From NCBI RefSeq assembly GCF_036320965.1, contig NC_092270.1, forward strand, positions 18,499,440-18,563,439: a DNA stretch of 64,000 nt. Direction: 5' to 3'. Numbering within the stretch: the first letter of the stretch is position 1; the number at the start of each line of letters is the position of its first letter. The notes under the pieces were generated by a model. It was not told the DNA's origin and did no database searches. It saw only the letters and a program-made list of their open reading frames with translations. Shown here piece after piece: positions 33,199 to 45,500 of this stretch. This stretch comes from Panulirus ornatus. Taxonomy: Eukaryota > Arthropoda > Malacostraca > Decapoda > Palinuridae. A program made the translations under genes and the position numbers.

Positions 33199-34000
33199 TA
33201 CAGGTACACCACCGAATTTCCGGCAGCTGATGGTTTGGCACCTCCTTTAGTCCGGATAAAATCACACAAGGGAACTTGAAATTACTGCGGCCACCAGATT
33301 AGTTTACTGGGCGGCCGCAGATGGCGTTGTGTGTAGGGCGCACTTATTTACATTCTTCACACTGCACTTGTTGGTGATGATACCGCAATCCTGTGAGATT
33401 CTTAGCTTATTTTGCTTAAATTTAATCCTAGCTATGGCTTCGAAGACATATGAGAGTGTTAGTCATGGTGTCAGACGTAAACATCAGTCCATATCGATCC
33501 AAAATAAAGTAGAACTGTTGAAAAATATGGACCGTGGTATTTCGGTGCATAAGCTGTGTGATATCTGCAGTATTGGTTCATCAACTGTTTATGATATAAA
33601 GAAGCAAAGGGAGATGATATTGAAATTCTATGCAGACAGCGATTCCAAGTAGCAAATGACAATTAGAAAAACTATGAAAGATGTTAAGAGCACTGAGCAT
33701 GATCAAGTGATGATGGAATGGTTTCGACAGCATTAGAGTGATGGAGTGGACTTGTCAGGTAGCATGATAATGAACCAGGATAAGTTGTTACATAAACAAC
33801 TTAAACTACAGCATGAGCATAATTATAGTGAAGGATAGCTTCAAAGATTCAAGAAGCGTCATGGGATTTCCACGAATAAAGTGTGCCAAGAAAAGCAGTC
33901 TGCAAACCACAAAGGAGCTGCTGAGTATGTGGACGAATTTAAGAAACTCGTAGCTGACGAGCATCTCAGTTCTGAGCAGGTGTATAATGTATTTCATCAA
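33199..34000 (+). mobile_element. Tigger/pogo-like DNA transposon, 5' part with broken transposase
   Basis: A TA dinucleotide (33199-33200) is followed by CAGGTACACCACCGAATTTC, a plausible Tigger-type terminal repeat. A transposase-like frame starts at ATG 33434 (MASKTYESVSHGVRRKHQS). Residues 17-70 form a helix-turn-helix of the psq/CENP-B N type (VELLKNMDRGISVHKLCDI, STVYDIKKQREMILKF). After a stop at 33650-33652 the same frame continues with RKTMKD, MEWFRQH, LQRFKKRHGIS, QSANHKGAAEYVDEFKKL and SSEQVYN, the CENP-B type DNA-binding region of Tigger/Jerky transposases. At least three in-frame stops. The DDE domain and right terminal repeat are missing. Confidence 0.8.
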
Positions 34001-34189
34001 TTTATTTCATTTACATTTAATATTTGCTTTATTTAAATTTCTAGCAGTCCATGGTATGCTTGAGACACATGGGATATGTATGATTAGTGTGTTAGAGGTG
34101 TGTTGATGAATTTTTATTACATGACTATGGTTGGTCCAGTAAAATGGTTAATCTAGCAAGGCTTTGGAACCAAGAGTGCCAGAAAATCA

Positions 34190-35398
34190 GTGGTGTACCT
34201 GTATTATGAAAATGGTAGTGGTAGAGGATGTGTGGATCAGGTGTTTGCTTTGAAGAATGTATGTGAGAAATACTTAGAAAAGCAAATGGATTTGTATGTA
34301 GCATTTATGGATCTGGAGAAGGCATATGATAGAGTTGATAGAGATGCTCTGTGGAAGGTATTAAGAATATATGGTGTGGGAGGCAAGTTGTTAGAAGCAG
34401 TGAAAAGTTTTTATCGAGGATGTAAGGCATGTGTACGTGTAGGAAGAGAGGAAAGTGATTGGTTCTCAGTGAATGTAGGTTTGCGGCAGGGGTGTGTGAT
34501 GTCTCCATGGTTGTTTAATTTGTTTATGGATGGGGTTGTTAGGGAGGTGAATGCAAGAGTCCTGGAAAGAGGGGCAAGTATGAAGTCTGTTGGGGATGAG
34601 AGAGCCTGGGAAGTGAGTCAGTTGTTGTTCGCTGATGATACAGCGCTGGTGGCTGATTCATGTGAGAAACTGCAGAAGCTGGTGACTGAGTTTGGTAAAG
34701 TGTGTGGAAGAAGAAAGTTAAGAGTAAATGTGAATAAGAGCAAGGTTATTAGGTACAGTAGGGTTGAGGGTCAAGTCAATTGGGAGGTAAGTTTGAATGG
34801 AGAAAAACTGGAGGAAGTGAAGTGTTTTAGATATCTGGGAGTGGATCTGTCAGCGGATGGAACCATGGAAGCGGAAGTGGATCATAGGGTGGGGGAGGGG
34901 GCGAAAATTTTGGGAGCCTTGAAAAATGTGTGGAAGTCGAGAACATTATCTCGGAAAGCAAAAATGGGTATGTTTGAAGGAATAGTGGTTCCAACAATGT
35001 TGTATGGTTGCGAGGCGTGGGCTATGGATAGAGTTGTGCGCAGGAGGATGGATGTGCTGGAAATGAGATGTTTGAGGACAATGTGTGGTGTGAGGTGGTT
35101 TGATCGAGTAAGTAACGTAAGGGTAAGAGAGATGTGTGGAAATAAAAAGAGCGTGGTTGAGAGAGCAGAAGAGGGTGTTTTGAAATGGTTTGGGCACATG
35201 GAGAGAATGAGTGAGGAAAGATTGACCAAGAGGATATATGTGTCGGAGGTGGAGGGAACGAGGAGAAGAGGGAGACCAAATTGGAGGTGGAAAGATGGAG
35301 TGAAAAAGATTTTGTGTGATCGGGGCCTGAACATGCAGGAGGGTGTAAGGAGGGCAAGGAATAGAGTGAATTGGAGCGATGTGGTATACAGGGGTTGA
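34190..35398 (+). CDS. Non-LTR reverse transcriptase, N-terminally truncated ORF
   Basis: A 402-codon open frame without a break. The first few residues, including the Met at 34190, come from flanking DNA; element-derived coding begins about residue 9 (GSGRGCVDQVF). RT blocks: AFMDLEKAYDRVD (38-50, first catalytic Asp), GLRQGCVMSPWLFN (97-110), LLFADDTALVAD (145-156, catalytic Asp pair), FRYLGVDLSADG, then the C-terminal region with LYGCEAW, RWFDRVSN, WFGHMERMSEERLTKRIY and GRPNWRWKDG, typical of RTE-like LINEs that lack RNase H. The endonuclease domain and start of RT are missing, so it cannot retrotranspose by itself, but the RT active site is intact. Confidence 0.9.
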   Translation: MVYLYYENGSGRGCVDQVFALKNVCEKYLEKQMDLYVAFMDLEKAYDRVDRDALWKVLRIYGVGGKLLEAVKSFYRGCKACVRVGREESDWFSVNVGLRQGCVMSPWLFNLFMDGVVREVNARVLERGASMKSVGDERAWEVSQLLFADDTALVADSCEKLQKLVTEFGKVCGRRKLRVNVNKSKVIRYSRVEGQVNWEVSLNGEKLEEVKCFRYLGVDLSADGTMEAEVDHRVGEGAKILGALKNVWKSRTLSRKAKMGMFEGIVVPTMLYGCEAWAMDRVVRRRMDVLEMRCLRTMCGVRWFDRVSNVRVREMCGNKKSVVERAEEGVLKWFGHMERMSEERLTKRIYVSEVEGTRRRGRPNWRWKDGVKKILCDRGLNMQEGVRRARNRVNWSDVVYRG

Positions 35399-35583
35399 CG
35401 TGCTGTCAGTGGAGTGAATCAAGGCATGTGAGGCGTCTGGGGTGGACCATGGAAAGCTGTGTAGGTATGTATACACGTGTGTGGACATGTGTATGTACAT
35501 GTGTATGGGGGGGGGGGGGGTTGGGCCATTTCTTTCGTCTGTTTCCTTGCGCTACCTCGCAGACGCGGGAGACAGCGACAAAG

Positions 35584-35616
<33 letters not shown>
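34213..35616 (+). mobile_element. Young RTE-like non-LTR retrotransposon copy, 5' truncated
   Basis: The element runs from about 34213 (GAGGATGTGTGGATCAGG) to a 30-base A run at 35587-35616. It holds an undamaged RT and C-terminal region plus a short 3' UTR with GCTACCTCGCAGACGCGGGA near the end. It is 99% identical to 54947-56214: reading both, I count nine substitutions over the 1,058 shared coding bases, and the length difference of the whole is explained by a G run (14 versus 9), the A run (30 versus 25) and a 2-base UTR change. Target-site duplications were not found. Sense orientation in the intron between exons 2b and 3. Confidence 0.92.
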
Positions 35617-35620
<4 letters not shown>

Positions 35621-37481
35621 TCTGAGATGCTTTTAGAATGGCATTTTACTGTTCTTTGTCTTATTTGGTAATCAGAAACCCAGCATACTATAGATGACAC
35701 AGATTTCATTTGGCTGAAGCAGTTTGGGCAGATGAATGGTCAGGATTTTCTTGGTTTTGTCCATTATGAATGGGCCATGTGCATTTTTTTTTATAGTAGC
35801 TGTCTTGGCACAGACAAAGATATACCCTGAAGACCATGTTGAATGAACTGAAAAATAAGGAGTGTGAGAAAAAGAATGTAGAAGTAGCTAGTTTGAACTC
35901 CTCAGGTATTTGTAGATCTGATTCTTGAATGTGGAAGAAGGGAAGATGAAAAAAAAAGTGTGACCCAGAATCAAAAATCAGAAAAAATGAAGGAAACATG
36001 GTTCACCTTCCAGTTTTGAGTTAGGTATGCTCAAAGACAAAAATATCCTTTTTAAGTACAGCCCCATAGCCTTGGTAATGGTAGAGATGCTGTGATTGTT
36101 GTAGGCAGCTGTAATTTACCTTCATTGGAGGAGTTATTTTTGCAATTCTTATTTGCTGTCAGAGTACCATGAAATCATTTTAGCTGTCACCATTATTTTA
36201 CTCTTTAAAGAATAGTTATAAGTATGACATATATAAAAACAAGCAAGATTTGTTTTATTCACAGAAAGTTAACTAAAAATGAAGTATTTAAACTGTTGTT
36301 AGGTATAATTATTAGAGTAAATGGCTTTTCTTTATTTTTTATTTTTGGATTGTGAGTGGATGGAAATACATGGGTGGGCTCCATGATCAAGAATTGCAAA
36401 GAATGAAGAAGATAAATGAGGATTAACTTCATCGAATGGGAACAATAACAGAACAGAGGGTGGTATTAATAAAAAAAACTTGCATTAAGGATGGAATCCG
36501 TGAGAGGGGCACGATAGATGGCCTTGGTTTTTATGGTGAGTGACTGTAGTGATTTATGATTGGGGTATGATTTTAGAATTGAGATATTTTAGTTGGAATG
36601 ATGGTTACAAAACAGTAAGGCCAGTCAGGCATTAGCTCACTATTCAGATAGTACTAAGAAAGCTATAGGGTCCATCTCGTGGTGCAAGAGCCAATTTTTT
36701 GCCATTTCATTCCATTACAGTTTTTGTTGTGCCTACAAATAGACAAGAGTACTGGATAGCCCAGCTTTATAGTTTTCTTCTTCCTCACATACACTATATG
36801 CATTTTACAATAGGTATGGTCTTTGACACTTGTGCATTTTTATAATATACTCCCTCATGTTATTTTTCTCACCTATTTTTTCCCTTGACATCAAAACCTT
36901 ATGTAGTGTACAGGGGACAATTCCTTCTGGTAATAAGTAGATTGAGATACTGAAAATCTCTGTGCCTCATGCTGATTCTGATGATAATGATGGAGTAGGC
37001 TCAGACAGGAACAGTATCAGCTCTACTTGTGTCCCTGTTTTGTAAGATTTGCCTGTTTGTCTCTCAACTTCCTCATAATCCATGACTGTAAAAGTATTTT
37101 TACTAATACTGTGCTGAACATCTTTCAGTTTCCTCTGTTCTCAGCCTTCCTTTTTCTCAAGAGACTCAATTGTTTGATAATGTTTAACATGATCTCTTCT
37201 CATCTCTGACTGTAATCTGTATCACCTTTTCCATTCAAGGGTCGTATGGGGGCCTGTTTTGAATTAATTCTGCCTGTTGCAGACTTTATGGATCTTGAAC
37301 CTCCTAACTTAGATGTCATGTGCCTTAGGATTTGTCTTACTTTTTCCATCACTTCTTGAACTTTTCTTGTAATTTTATTAACTATATCTAATGCTCCTAG
37401 TACCCCACTACCCATCACAAGGTTGTGATAACCTCATTGGACCTTAAGAATGGGCTGAACTGAATCCTTACCATCTTGATA
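35617..37481. other. Intron 2, no feature seen
   Basis: AT-rich sequence. Only short unsupported frames, including 37027-37209 (+) and 37200-37418 (-). Confidence 0.45.
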
Positions 37482-37741
37482 ATGGGGACGCTGAGGCCTG
37501 TTTCTATTCTGTTCTCATTAATATGGAACAACACATCCTACATGTTTTCCTGATCATCATGAAGGTACTTCTGGTACTGATGTTATTTGTTCTCCATCCA
37601 TTGAAAAGATTATGGGGACGCTGAGGCACGTTTCTATTCTGTTCTCATTAATATGGAACAACACATCCTACATGTTTTCCTGATCATCATGAAGGTACTT
37701 CCTATACTGATGTTATGTGTTCTCCATCCATTGAAAAGATT
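37482..37741. repeat. Tandem duplication, 130 bp x 2
   Basis: 37482-37611 and 37612-37741 are near identical (ATGGGGACGCTGAGGC at each start, TGAAAAGATT at each end) with a handful of substitutions. A recent direct duplication in intron 2. Confidence 0.95.
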
Positions 37742-39254
37742 ATGGGACATTTATGAAGAGAAAATTGCAGGGAATCATTAGAGTAGTTATATTCTACTGA
37801 GTTACTCTGTCTCAGTTAAGATTGCATATGGATTCTCATTACCATATGTTACCCTCTTTTCATTCTTGCAGAGTAAGTGAGTACAAGAGTTCATCACAAA
37901 AAGTTCTGTCAGATCAGCATTGCTGAGGTCCTGAGTGTCTGTGTCATGTCTAATTAGCATATCTACAATAACTCAAATGCTCATTTAAGTTGTATACATC
38001 TACACACATTAAAGCAGTAGGGTGTTCCTGTGCATGATGCTATTTTTTTTTTCTAAGTAATTTGGTATGTTTATAGAATTTCAAAAGCATGTTTTTGATG
38101 CAGCTTGTTTACTTGTCCAGCAGCATTATCCAAATTGTTTTTGAGTAGTAATGAATGTATTGTCATTGTCCTGTGTCAAAGTTCAGTGAACCCTCACCAA
38201 TTTGGTTTTGTAAGGGTAAGAGGTTGTTGAATAAGCTGAAAAGTAAAATCATTAAAAGACCTGTGCCTAAAGAAAAAAAATGCAACCAGAAAATATACTG
38301 AGGCTGCTCCGGCAAGCTGGTGTGCTAATCTTTCTGCATCTACACATTTGAGGATGGTTATGTCCTCGTTTATAAGACACTTGAACCTCCTCCTTCCTCC
38401 AGTGCCTGAAGAAGCTTTTGAGCTTTTGCTGGATGATATATATTTGTATTTGTTTAGAAGGCTTGCTTAATAGCAAAGCATCATCCAGAAATTCATTTAG
38501 GAGATCACACATCCTACTAGTTCTTGGTGGTATGAGGTCACTGCTGACCAGAGATAAAAGAAATTATAATCATGTGGTGTAACACCGTGTGAAAATCACA
38601 AGTCTGTGTAGAGGAGTTAAGGTCACATACTTTTCAGACATTTAGATGAATGCATTATAAACTCTGTCATTTTGGAGAACAAATGTCCAAATACTTATTT
38701 TCAGAATTGAAGAATTGACCTGGGGGCCATATTGGTGTGAGTTCACTGTACAGTAAGAGCTCTATACAGTGGATACTGTATATGTGTGACTACCTGCCAC
38801 AAAGCATTTCTTTCTTTCCACATAATGAAATCTTTTATATTAGGTATTCCAGTGTACTTTACAAGGACCTAGGTTCTGTCTGGGATTATCCAGGTAAAGC
38901 CAAAGCCTTTTCTTTTTCTCTCCATAATGGTCAGGAAAAAATGATGAAACACATAACATGAGTTTTTGACTGTCATGACCACTCTCCCAACAACTGAACC
39001 TCATTTTTTACGTGTGTTACTTCTGCCCCCTTAGAGTCTTTAAATCATATGTTATTCCTATCACTTCTGACTGGACACACCTTGTCTCTATTCTCCTTTC
39101 AAATGTCAACCTTTGCACTTTAGAAGAGTTCAGCATTCATCTCTGTGTCACTTGTTTAAAGACTTTCCCTCAGATGGATAGTGCTTTGCTAGCTGAATTG
39201 CCCCATGTTGTGTTGAACACATAGTATAAGTTATCTTGGCAGGGATAGAGTTCT
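37742..39254. other. Intron 2, no feature seen
   Basis: AT-rich sequence with no recognised element. Minor short frames only. Confidence 0.45.
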
Positions 39255-40985
39255 GTACCTCTTCTTCTGCAAGATTAGTCTTTCCCCAATCCTGGTTTGA
39301 TTGCTCCTGATATGACACTTGTCACATTATGGACAGAGCCTATCAGACCATGAAGCTCTTCCATTCCCCTGCCACTTTTATTTCTGTTCAGGATCACTCT
39401 AAAACTGTTCTTTCTAAAGTCAAGCACACCTTATCAGCCTTATCAATCATAGCTTATGCTGTAAATGATAAGGCAACTCTTATTGGTACTTTAGTTTCCT
39501 TTGATTCTACCTTGAATGATTCAGCTTATAATCCTCAGTCCCATCTCCTTTCACTGAATCTGTTGCCCTTCCCCATATTTTCTTCATGGAATGTCTTGTA
39601 AGTGCTTTTTCACCTCCTATTAGACAAGGCTTAGGATGTAGATAGTATACCTCATGTTTTAAGTGGGTGTGCCTCAAAGATAGCGCCAATAGTTGTTTGC
39701 CTATATCATCTCTGTCTAAAAGCCTAGACTTTGATTGATTCTTGGAAGCATACCATTAGGCAGCCCATCCCTAAGAAAGGAGACTGCTGTGCCTCATCCA
39801 TATATTGCCCAGTTGCTCTTGCTTCTGTTGTCCTCAGAGTCTTTGAAACTCTCCTTAACTCTCAGTTTCTCAAATGATTAGAATCCCAGTCCTTTCTTTC
39901 TGATCACCAGTGTAAATTTTGAAGTTCTGTCTCCTTTATGACTCTCCTCTATTCTTCCTCTCTTAGGGCTTTTGTTGAAACTTTTTTCAAGGCTTTCAAA
40001 GTCTCCAAAGTGGTTAACATGGAGTAGCATACTTCTTTTCTTTCTATACTTACATCCTTTTACTTTTTTGCTTCTCTTTGTTTCCTGATGTATGGCTCCT
40101 CTGAACGTTCCATTTAGATGTCACTGTTGAAATGATTTTGCCCTCTCATCCCATCAGCAATAGTGTCCCTAAGGGTTCTGTCCTGATGCATACTCTCATT
40201 TCTCCTTAAGTGATCCCTGTAGTTTCTAAACCTTTTCACTCGTATGCTGATTATGCTTCCTTCTTATATTTGTTCTTTCTAATGTTGAACATATTTCCTC
40301 TCTCAATTTGTACCTGTGCAACATGTCAGTAGTGCTATAATGCAGTCTCTCCCCCATGTCTGTTTCTAAGTGTCACTCACTTCCCTTTGTTCAATTTCAA
40401 CACAGCATAATTCAGCTATGTAATAGCATAAACATTGGACATAACCTCTATTCTAGAAAACCCTCACATTCATCATCTCAACTCTGCTTCCCAAAAGCTA
40501 GGGGCTTGCATAGATGTCTTTATTATTTTTGTTGTTACCTGCTATTTCATTGCTACAAAAGTTTAATTCGGCCCAGGTAGTGACTACAGCCCATGGATCT
40601 ACTTTGTTTTCAGTGTAATTCTCTATTAATGAGAATGGAATCAAACTCCATGTCTCATTAATTATTCAGACATCACCTCTCTTCAACTACTTCGTTTTGT
40701 AGGCTGCAACATTGCTGCCCTCGCTTTATTGTACATATTTTATATTGGTCACTGCTGTCATGAGCTTTCTGCCACCAAGGCTTGGACCCAAGGCACTTCT
40801 CTAGCTGTTACTTCTCATGGTTTCTCAGTGAAGATGGGCCTCTTGAGGAATAACCATTATGATACTTCCTTCTTCCTTTGAACTGCAGTACTTCAGAATT
40901 CTTCTCCTACTTTTGGCTTTCCTTCTCTCTCCAACCATTCTGTCTTGAAGAATTAGAGCCCTGATTAATTTCTAAATTGTTTTTA
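39255..40985 (+). mobile_element. Degenerate Jockey/CR1-like non-LTR retrotransposon
   Basis: Read across several frames, the + strand gives PIPKKGDCCASSIYCPVALA (usually PIPKKGDxSxxxNYRPIALT), VVLRVFETLLNSQFLK, ESQSFLSDHQ, and near the end GCNIAALALLYIFYIGHC, LDPRHFSS and SFFL-TAVLQNS-like sequence. These correspond to the finger, palm and C-terminal ends of CR1/Jockey-type elements (RTAxLWNSLP...). No intact catalytic YADD is visible, and frameshifts are frequent. It is nearly the full RT length but dead. Confidence 0.65.
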
Positions 40986-41557
40986 ATCTTACTCTTTTTC
41001 CCTTCACCAAAGATGGCCTTGATTGGGGGCTTGTTTTGCCCATGCCAGGTTAGTTTAGTAGAACAAAATTTAGGAAATTGTATATGAAAGAAACTATGAG
41101 GCAAAAGTAAATAGCATTTTCAAGCCACACTTACGCAGAAAGAAGTCCCACACCTTAGAGAAAACTTTGTAACTGTTAATAATGTACTGGTGTGTATTAG
41201 ATAAGTTTCATCCATAAGTGCACAGTGCATAAGATTTATGTGTTAAATTCCCTCAACCTCCATCTCCACTGCTGTCAGGGCTATTGGATATAATGAACTA
41301 CAATACTGGTTTTTATAAAACAGCTGGGACCTCCCATAGATTAGTCTGTTAGAGCTCTTACTGTAAATTTATTTTTATTTTTTGAGCATTGTCTCTTAAG
41401 TGATCAGCAAATTGAATTAATGGAATGTAAGAGAAACTAGTTAAGGATGTCTCATTTCCCATGACTTAAAAGTTAATTACTCACCATTTCCATATGGTGT
41501 ACAAGTTAAGCAGTGTTTAACTCAGTTGGTGTGCTTTACTTTTCTAAATTGACATAG
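40986..41557. other. Intron 2 end, no feature seen
   Basis: AT-rich sequence leading to the exon 3 acceptor GACATAG. Confidence 0.5.
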
Positions 41558-41687
41558 GGTCGATGGAGTGATGTGGTGGGCAGACGGCTGGTGATGCTAG
41601 TGTGTTTAATAGCAACGGCCATTAGTTATGTTGTACTTGGAGCTTCTCAGTCCCTTGTGGTGGTCATTTTGGCAAGAATAATTGCAG
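41558..41687 (+). CDS. MFSD9: MFSD9-like exon 3 (motif A, TM3-TM4)
   Basis: 130 bases, entering in phase 0 and leaving in phase 1, with acceptor ATTGACATAG and donor GTGAGT. It encodes GRWSDVVGRR, a full MFS motif A (G-x3-D-x2-G-R-R) in the TM2-TM3 loop, then a hydrophobic helix LVMLVCLIATAISYVVLG and a second beginning SLVVVILARIIA. The last base starts the glycine completed by exon 4 (AGIFKH). The polypyrimidine tract is TACTTTTCTAAATTGACATAG, moderately weak. Confidence 0.92.
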
Positions 41688-42009
41688 GTGAGTAGTAAAA
41701 AATTTATATTACATTTAGTGTGAATATTCTTTTAGAGAAGTGGGATATTTCCTTGTAGATGCACAGGTGTAGGCAACTGACTTTATGGTGAAAGTTATGT
41801 CAGTGTTACAGTTACCTTTATCTGAAATGCTTTTCTCTTATCAAACAACAGAATGACAATGATTAAACTTGTCTGTATGTCAATCTGCAGCTTTTTGCTC
41901 ACTTCCACCTTATACCAATATTTTATATTCCTGTGCTTGAATGTCTTATCATTGTGTAAAGTCAAAGGAGAAGTATTGATTATTCAAATTACTGGTGTGT
42001 AAGTCTGTG

Positions 42010-42562
42010 AGTGTACCTGGTAAGGTGCATGGCAGGGTCGTAATCATGAAGATGGTGGTGTGTGCAGAGAAGATAATAGGGGAGGATCATTGTTTACTTT
42101 AAAGAACTTGTGCAAAACACTTTGAGAAAAAAATTGACTTGTACATGAGCAAGTATGGACTTGGAGAGAGCATATAGTAGAATTGTCAGAAATGCCCTGT
42201 GGAAGGTACTGTGAATGTATGGGGTAAATGGAAGATTATGAAATGAACTGAGGAAATTTTGCCAGGAGAATGATGCATGTCTGTGAGTATAAGGGCTTAT
42301 GATGAAAGTGGATTTGGATCAAAGATGTGGCATGCCACCATGATTCTTTATTCTGTAGGGTAGAGGGAGGTAAATATGAGGGTCTTTGTGTAAGGAGTGG
42401 GTCTGCAGTGTGCTTGTGATGGGGAAGCATGGAAGGTAAATTATTTGCTTTTTGTAGCTGATGTAGCAGCTATGTTGGCAGATTCCAGTGAGAAATTTCA
42501 GAAGTTGATGAAAATGTTAGGGAGAGTGAGTAAAGGGGAAAGTTGAGGCTAAATGTGAACAT
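42010..42562 (+). mobile_element. RTE-like RT fragment, degenerate, plus strand
   Basis: Nucleotide-level relative of 34213-34760: GTGCATGGCAGGGTCGTAAT, CTTGGAGAGAGCATATAGTA, TGCCCTGTGGAAGGTACTGT and the corrupted active-site region GCTTTTTGTAGCTGATGTAG (FVADV in place of FADDT). Stops and frameshifts throughout. It ends where the minus-strand element B begins, the two meeting near 42562. Confidence 0.7.
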
Positions 42563-45500
42563 CTATCTATCTATATCTCTGACATGGGAACTTCCATTAA
42601 GGGTTGGCCATGGCAAAAGAGTCCGCACTTATCTCTGTCATTACATGCCTCCCTCGCATACACCATTCCACACATTCTTCCTCTCACGCCAGCCCTTTTA
42701 ATTGTACTATCATACACTCTGCTTGTAAACTTCCAGTCTTACATTCTTTCCACATGCTCAAACCACATCAAAAGTATTGTTTAAACCATTCTACCACTCC
42801 ACAATTCACTCCCTTTGCATTCCTTGCTATACCACATCTCTCATACACCCTCTCATTTCTTTCTTTATTCTGTCTAGCCACATCACATTCTCTTCTTAAT
42901 TAACTCATTTCTGCAGCCTGGATTCTTTTCATCTGTACCTCATTCCACATTCATGTATAAGCTGCATAAATCAGGGTTGGGAGGACTGTGCTGTCCATTG
43001 ATTCTCTCTTCACTTTCATACTTACACCTCTATCCTTCATTATTCTGTTAAGGGACCCAATGACTCTTCTATCCTGTACTGCTCTCTCCCTTATTTCACC
43101 TTCCATATCACCACACTTACCTAAGACGGCTCCCAGGTACTTCAATTCCCTTACTTCTTCCTGTCTTTTCCCCCCGCATCCACAGTGCAATTCATTACAC
43201 TTTCTTCTTTCTATATATGGTTTTACAAAATCTACATTTTTACTCCATTTCCTTTCAAACACCATGACTTTACTTTTACTTCCATTTGCCTTCAATCTCC
43301 TACGCTTACACTTTATCATAAAACACACTTACAGCTCCTCTTCACTCTCAACAAACAACTCAGTATCATCCTCAAACAGGCTTCCTACTAGCCACCATAT
43401 CTCACTGCCAAACTCCATCTCTGCACCCCTTTTCCCTAGTTTTACTTTCGTCTCTCTTATCACTCCATCCACATGTATATTAAAAAACCACGTTGATGTT
43501 ACACAGCCCTGCCTCACATCTACATGTATCCCAAAACTCACTCATCTCTCCATCCACTCTTCTGCATGCATTTGCTCCTCCATAGAAGGATTTTACACCA
43601 TCCAACAGTTGTCCTCTTATACCATATATCCATAATACATCCCACAAAGCATTCACTAACTCTGTCATATGCTTTCTCCAGATCCATAAAGTTGCATACA
43701 ACTTCTTACTTTTTTGCTAAATACTTTTCCATGATTATCTTTATGGCAAAAATCTGATCCACACATTTCCCTGCCTTTACTAAAGCCCCCCGTGCTCTTT
43801 ACTTATTTTGCATTCAGTCCCTTCCTTCACTCCGTCAGTTGATATTCTTGCATACACTTTTCCTGGTATACTTAACAAACTTGTTCCCCTGTGATTGCTG
43901 CATCCATTGTTAGCACCTTTTCCTATGAGTAAAGAAACAATGAAAGCTTTCACTTAATCCTCAGGCATAACCTTCTGTTTCCATGCTATATTGTACATAA
44001 GATGCATCTTTTTTTCACACTTTCTCCTCCATACTTCAGCATTTCATCCATAATCCCATCCACTTCTGGTACCTTTCCTACCTTCAGCCTCATTATTACC
44101 CTTCTTACCTCCCTTTTTGCTATAGCCCCCTGCACTTGTATCCTCTTCCTTCCCTCCTCCATACCCATGCATGTAACAACTGTTGCCTCCCCTTCTCCCA
44201 CATTCATCAGTTCTTCAAAATACTCTTTCCATCTTCCTTTCACTTCCTCCTTTTGATTCAACAATTCCCCTTCCTTACTTCTCACATCACCATTTCCACC
44301 TCTTTCTTTTTTCACCAATACCAGTAGTTTCTTATTATCCCAAAACTTTCACTTAATTTTCTTCCAAAGTCGTCATCTACTCTTTCTTTGCTTTCCTCTG
44401 TCAGCTTCTTAAAAGATTGCTTAAACATTTTGTATTCTTCCTTCCTCCTTTGCTGAACTTCCACTAGTACATTCCTATTGAGGAATGTACCATATGCCTT
44501 TTTTCTTCTCTTCCACAGCATTTCTAAACTCTTCTGTCAACCATGCACTGCCCTTTTTATTCCTGTGTCTCTACCTTGTATCCAACCACTGATTCTACAA
44601 CCTTTACTGGTATTTCACTAAACATTTTAAATACCTCATTCACACATGACTGCAATCCTAGATTCACTGCACTTCCATCTAAGCTTTCAGTTACCTTCCA
44701 TTCATACTCCTCCCTGTATTTTTCCTGATTCATCTTCTCACTTGCCAACACCTTTACCTCTCCATTCTTCCTTACACCATATCTCCACCTCTCCCTGATC
44801 CTCATCCCCTCAAAAACTGCAGAATGGTCTGTCTCCAAACAATCCTTTTACAGCTCTAGCATTCATCATAGCCTTTTCAATCTTTCATCCCCTGCCACAT
44901 AGCCAATCAAAGCCTTTTGCTCTTCTCTTCCATCATTCCTCATCCATATATACCTTTGAATTATCTTGTGCTGAAAAAAGATGTTCTCAAGGAATAAACC
45001 CCTCTCAGCACAAATATCTACAAGGTAACTTCCATTCTCATTTACTCCAGGCACTCCCAAATTACCAACTATCTCACCAATTTTATCACATCCCACTTTC
45101 GCATTCACTTTATTATTATTATTATACTTTTTCGCTGTCTCCCGCATTAGCGAGGTAGTGCAAGGAAACAGACAAAAGAATGGCCCAACCCACCCACATA
45201 CACATGTATATACATACACGTCCACACACACACACACACACATATACATACGTATACATTTCAATGTATACATATGTGTACATACATAGACATATACATA
45301 TATACACGTACATAATTCATACTTGCTGCCTTTATTCATTCCTGTCGCCACCCCACCATGCATGAAATGACCCCCCCTCCCCCAACCCACCCCCACCCCA
45401 CCCCATGCTAGGAAAAGACAACAAAGGCCACATTCGTTCTCACTCAGTCATTCAGATTTTTCCAGAAAAGCTTCATTTCATTTTTACCTCGTGCAGTCTT

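Noticed and set aside
34882..35500. Minus-strand frames of 111-184 codons opposite the RT gene
   Set aside because: Antisense shadows of the RT C-terminal region; the same shadows recur at 55488-56028.
42988..43635. Plus-strand 215-codon frame
   Set aside because: Shadow of the minus-strand family B reverse transcriptase, which has the recognisable boxes.
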